Positions 63,920 through 64,000 of a stretch of 64,000 bases of DNA are shown here, piece after piece. A program made the position numbers and the translations under genes. Numbering within the stretch: position 1 is the stretch's first letter; each line of letters opens with the position of its first letter. Source of the DNA: Aricia agestis (taxonomy: Eukaryota; Arthropoda; Insecta; Lepidoptera; Lycaenidae); contig NC_056408.1 in NCBI RefSeq assembly GCF_905147365.1, positions 4,402,001 through 4,466,000 of the forward strand, in the 5' to 3' direction. The notes under the pieces are model-generated. The model was not told where the DNA came from, searched no databases, and worked only from the letters and a program-made list of their open reading frames with translations.

Positions 63920-64000
63920 GAGGAAGCCAGTCCACACTGCGCGTTGCGTCAGCGCTGCGTCGACGCAGCGCTGCCGTTGCGTTGCTTTTACATACGAATA
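63920..64000. mobile_element. Start of another palindromic element, cut by window end
   Basis: ccacactgcgcgttgcgtca followed by the perfect 24-bp palindrome cagcgctgcgtc|gacgcagcgctg (63950-63973) and ccgttgcgttgc. Confidence 0.5.

Overview
The window is from an AT-rich, repeat-dense insect genome, most probably a moth or butterfly. The evidence is the repeat content: poly-A-tailed SINE-like copies with a long pyrimidine tract, tRNA-derived SINEs, Helitrons ending in a hairpin plus CTAG, RTE-like LINE tails, and many MITEs with TAA/TTA or TA target duplications. Prokaryotic gene organisation is absent. Most open frames here are by-products of repeats.

Firmly supported host gene: a tektin-2-like gene on the minus strand. 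Six exons lie between 13736 and 2862 (13662-13736, 7302-7426, 6228-6444, 5072-5286, 3847-4069, 2862-3085). All have GT/AG junctions and matching phases. Together they give about 359 codons covering the tektin domain. The initiator exon (upstream) and the C-terminal exon (probably beyond position 1) were not found. A second host signal is a TATA-less promoter at about 38750 (+): a perfect Inr, a DPE at the canonical +28 spacing, and a non-coding first exon ending in a consensus donor at 38955. Its gene must continue to the right. Two further weak coding candidates are 28307-28501 (+) and 5573-5748 (+).

Layout. 1-2.8 kb: mostly unique sequence with one TA-flanked MITE. 2.8-13.8 kb: the tektin gene, with introns holding SINEs, a Helitron and MITEs. 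14-20 kb: a MITE, a 634-bp fold-back, a 1.8-kb TIR element carrying a 576-bp tandem duplication, and nested MITEs. 20-26 kb: sparse, with Helitron, SINEs and a LINE tail. 26-35 kb: dense nested MITEs, perfect hairpins, and a SINE split by an hAT-like element that itself contains a MITE. 35-44 kb: LINE tails, the promoter, Helitron ends, an hAT-like insertion and MITEs. 45-60 kb: SINE fragments, a 596-bp fold-back with about 98%-identical arms, a LINE RT fragment, and a MITE with perfect 62-bp ends. 60-64 kb: a LINE RT scrap fused to a truncated Ty1/copia element with a 3' LTR, then more LINE and MITE fragments.

No new biochemical system could be demonstrated. The most unusual features are the number of short, near-perfect inverted duplications with tiny or no loops, some of which look like fold-back (template-switch) products, and two long high-identity inverted repeats that could be hairpin-siRNA sources.
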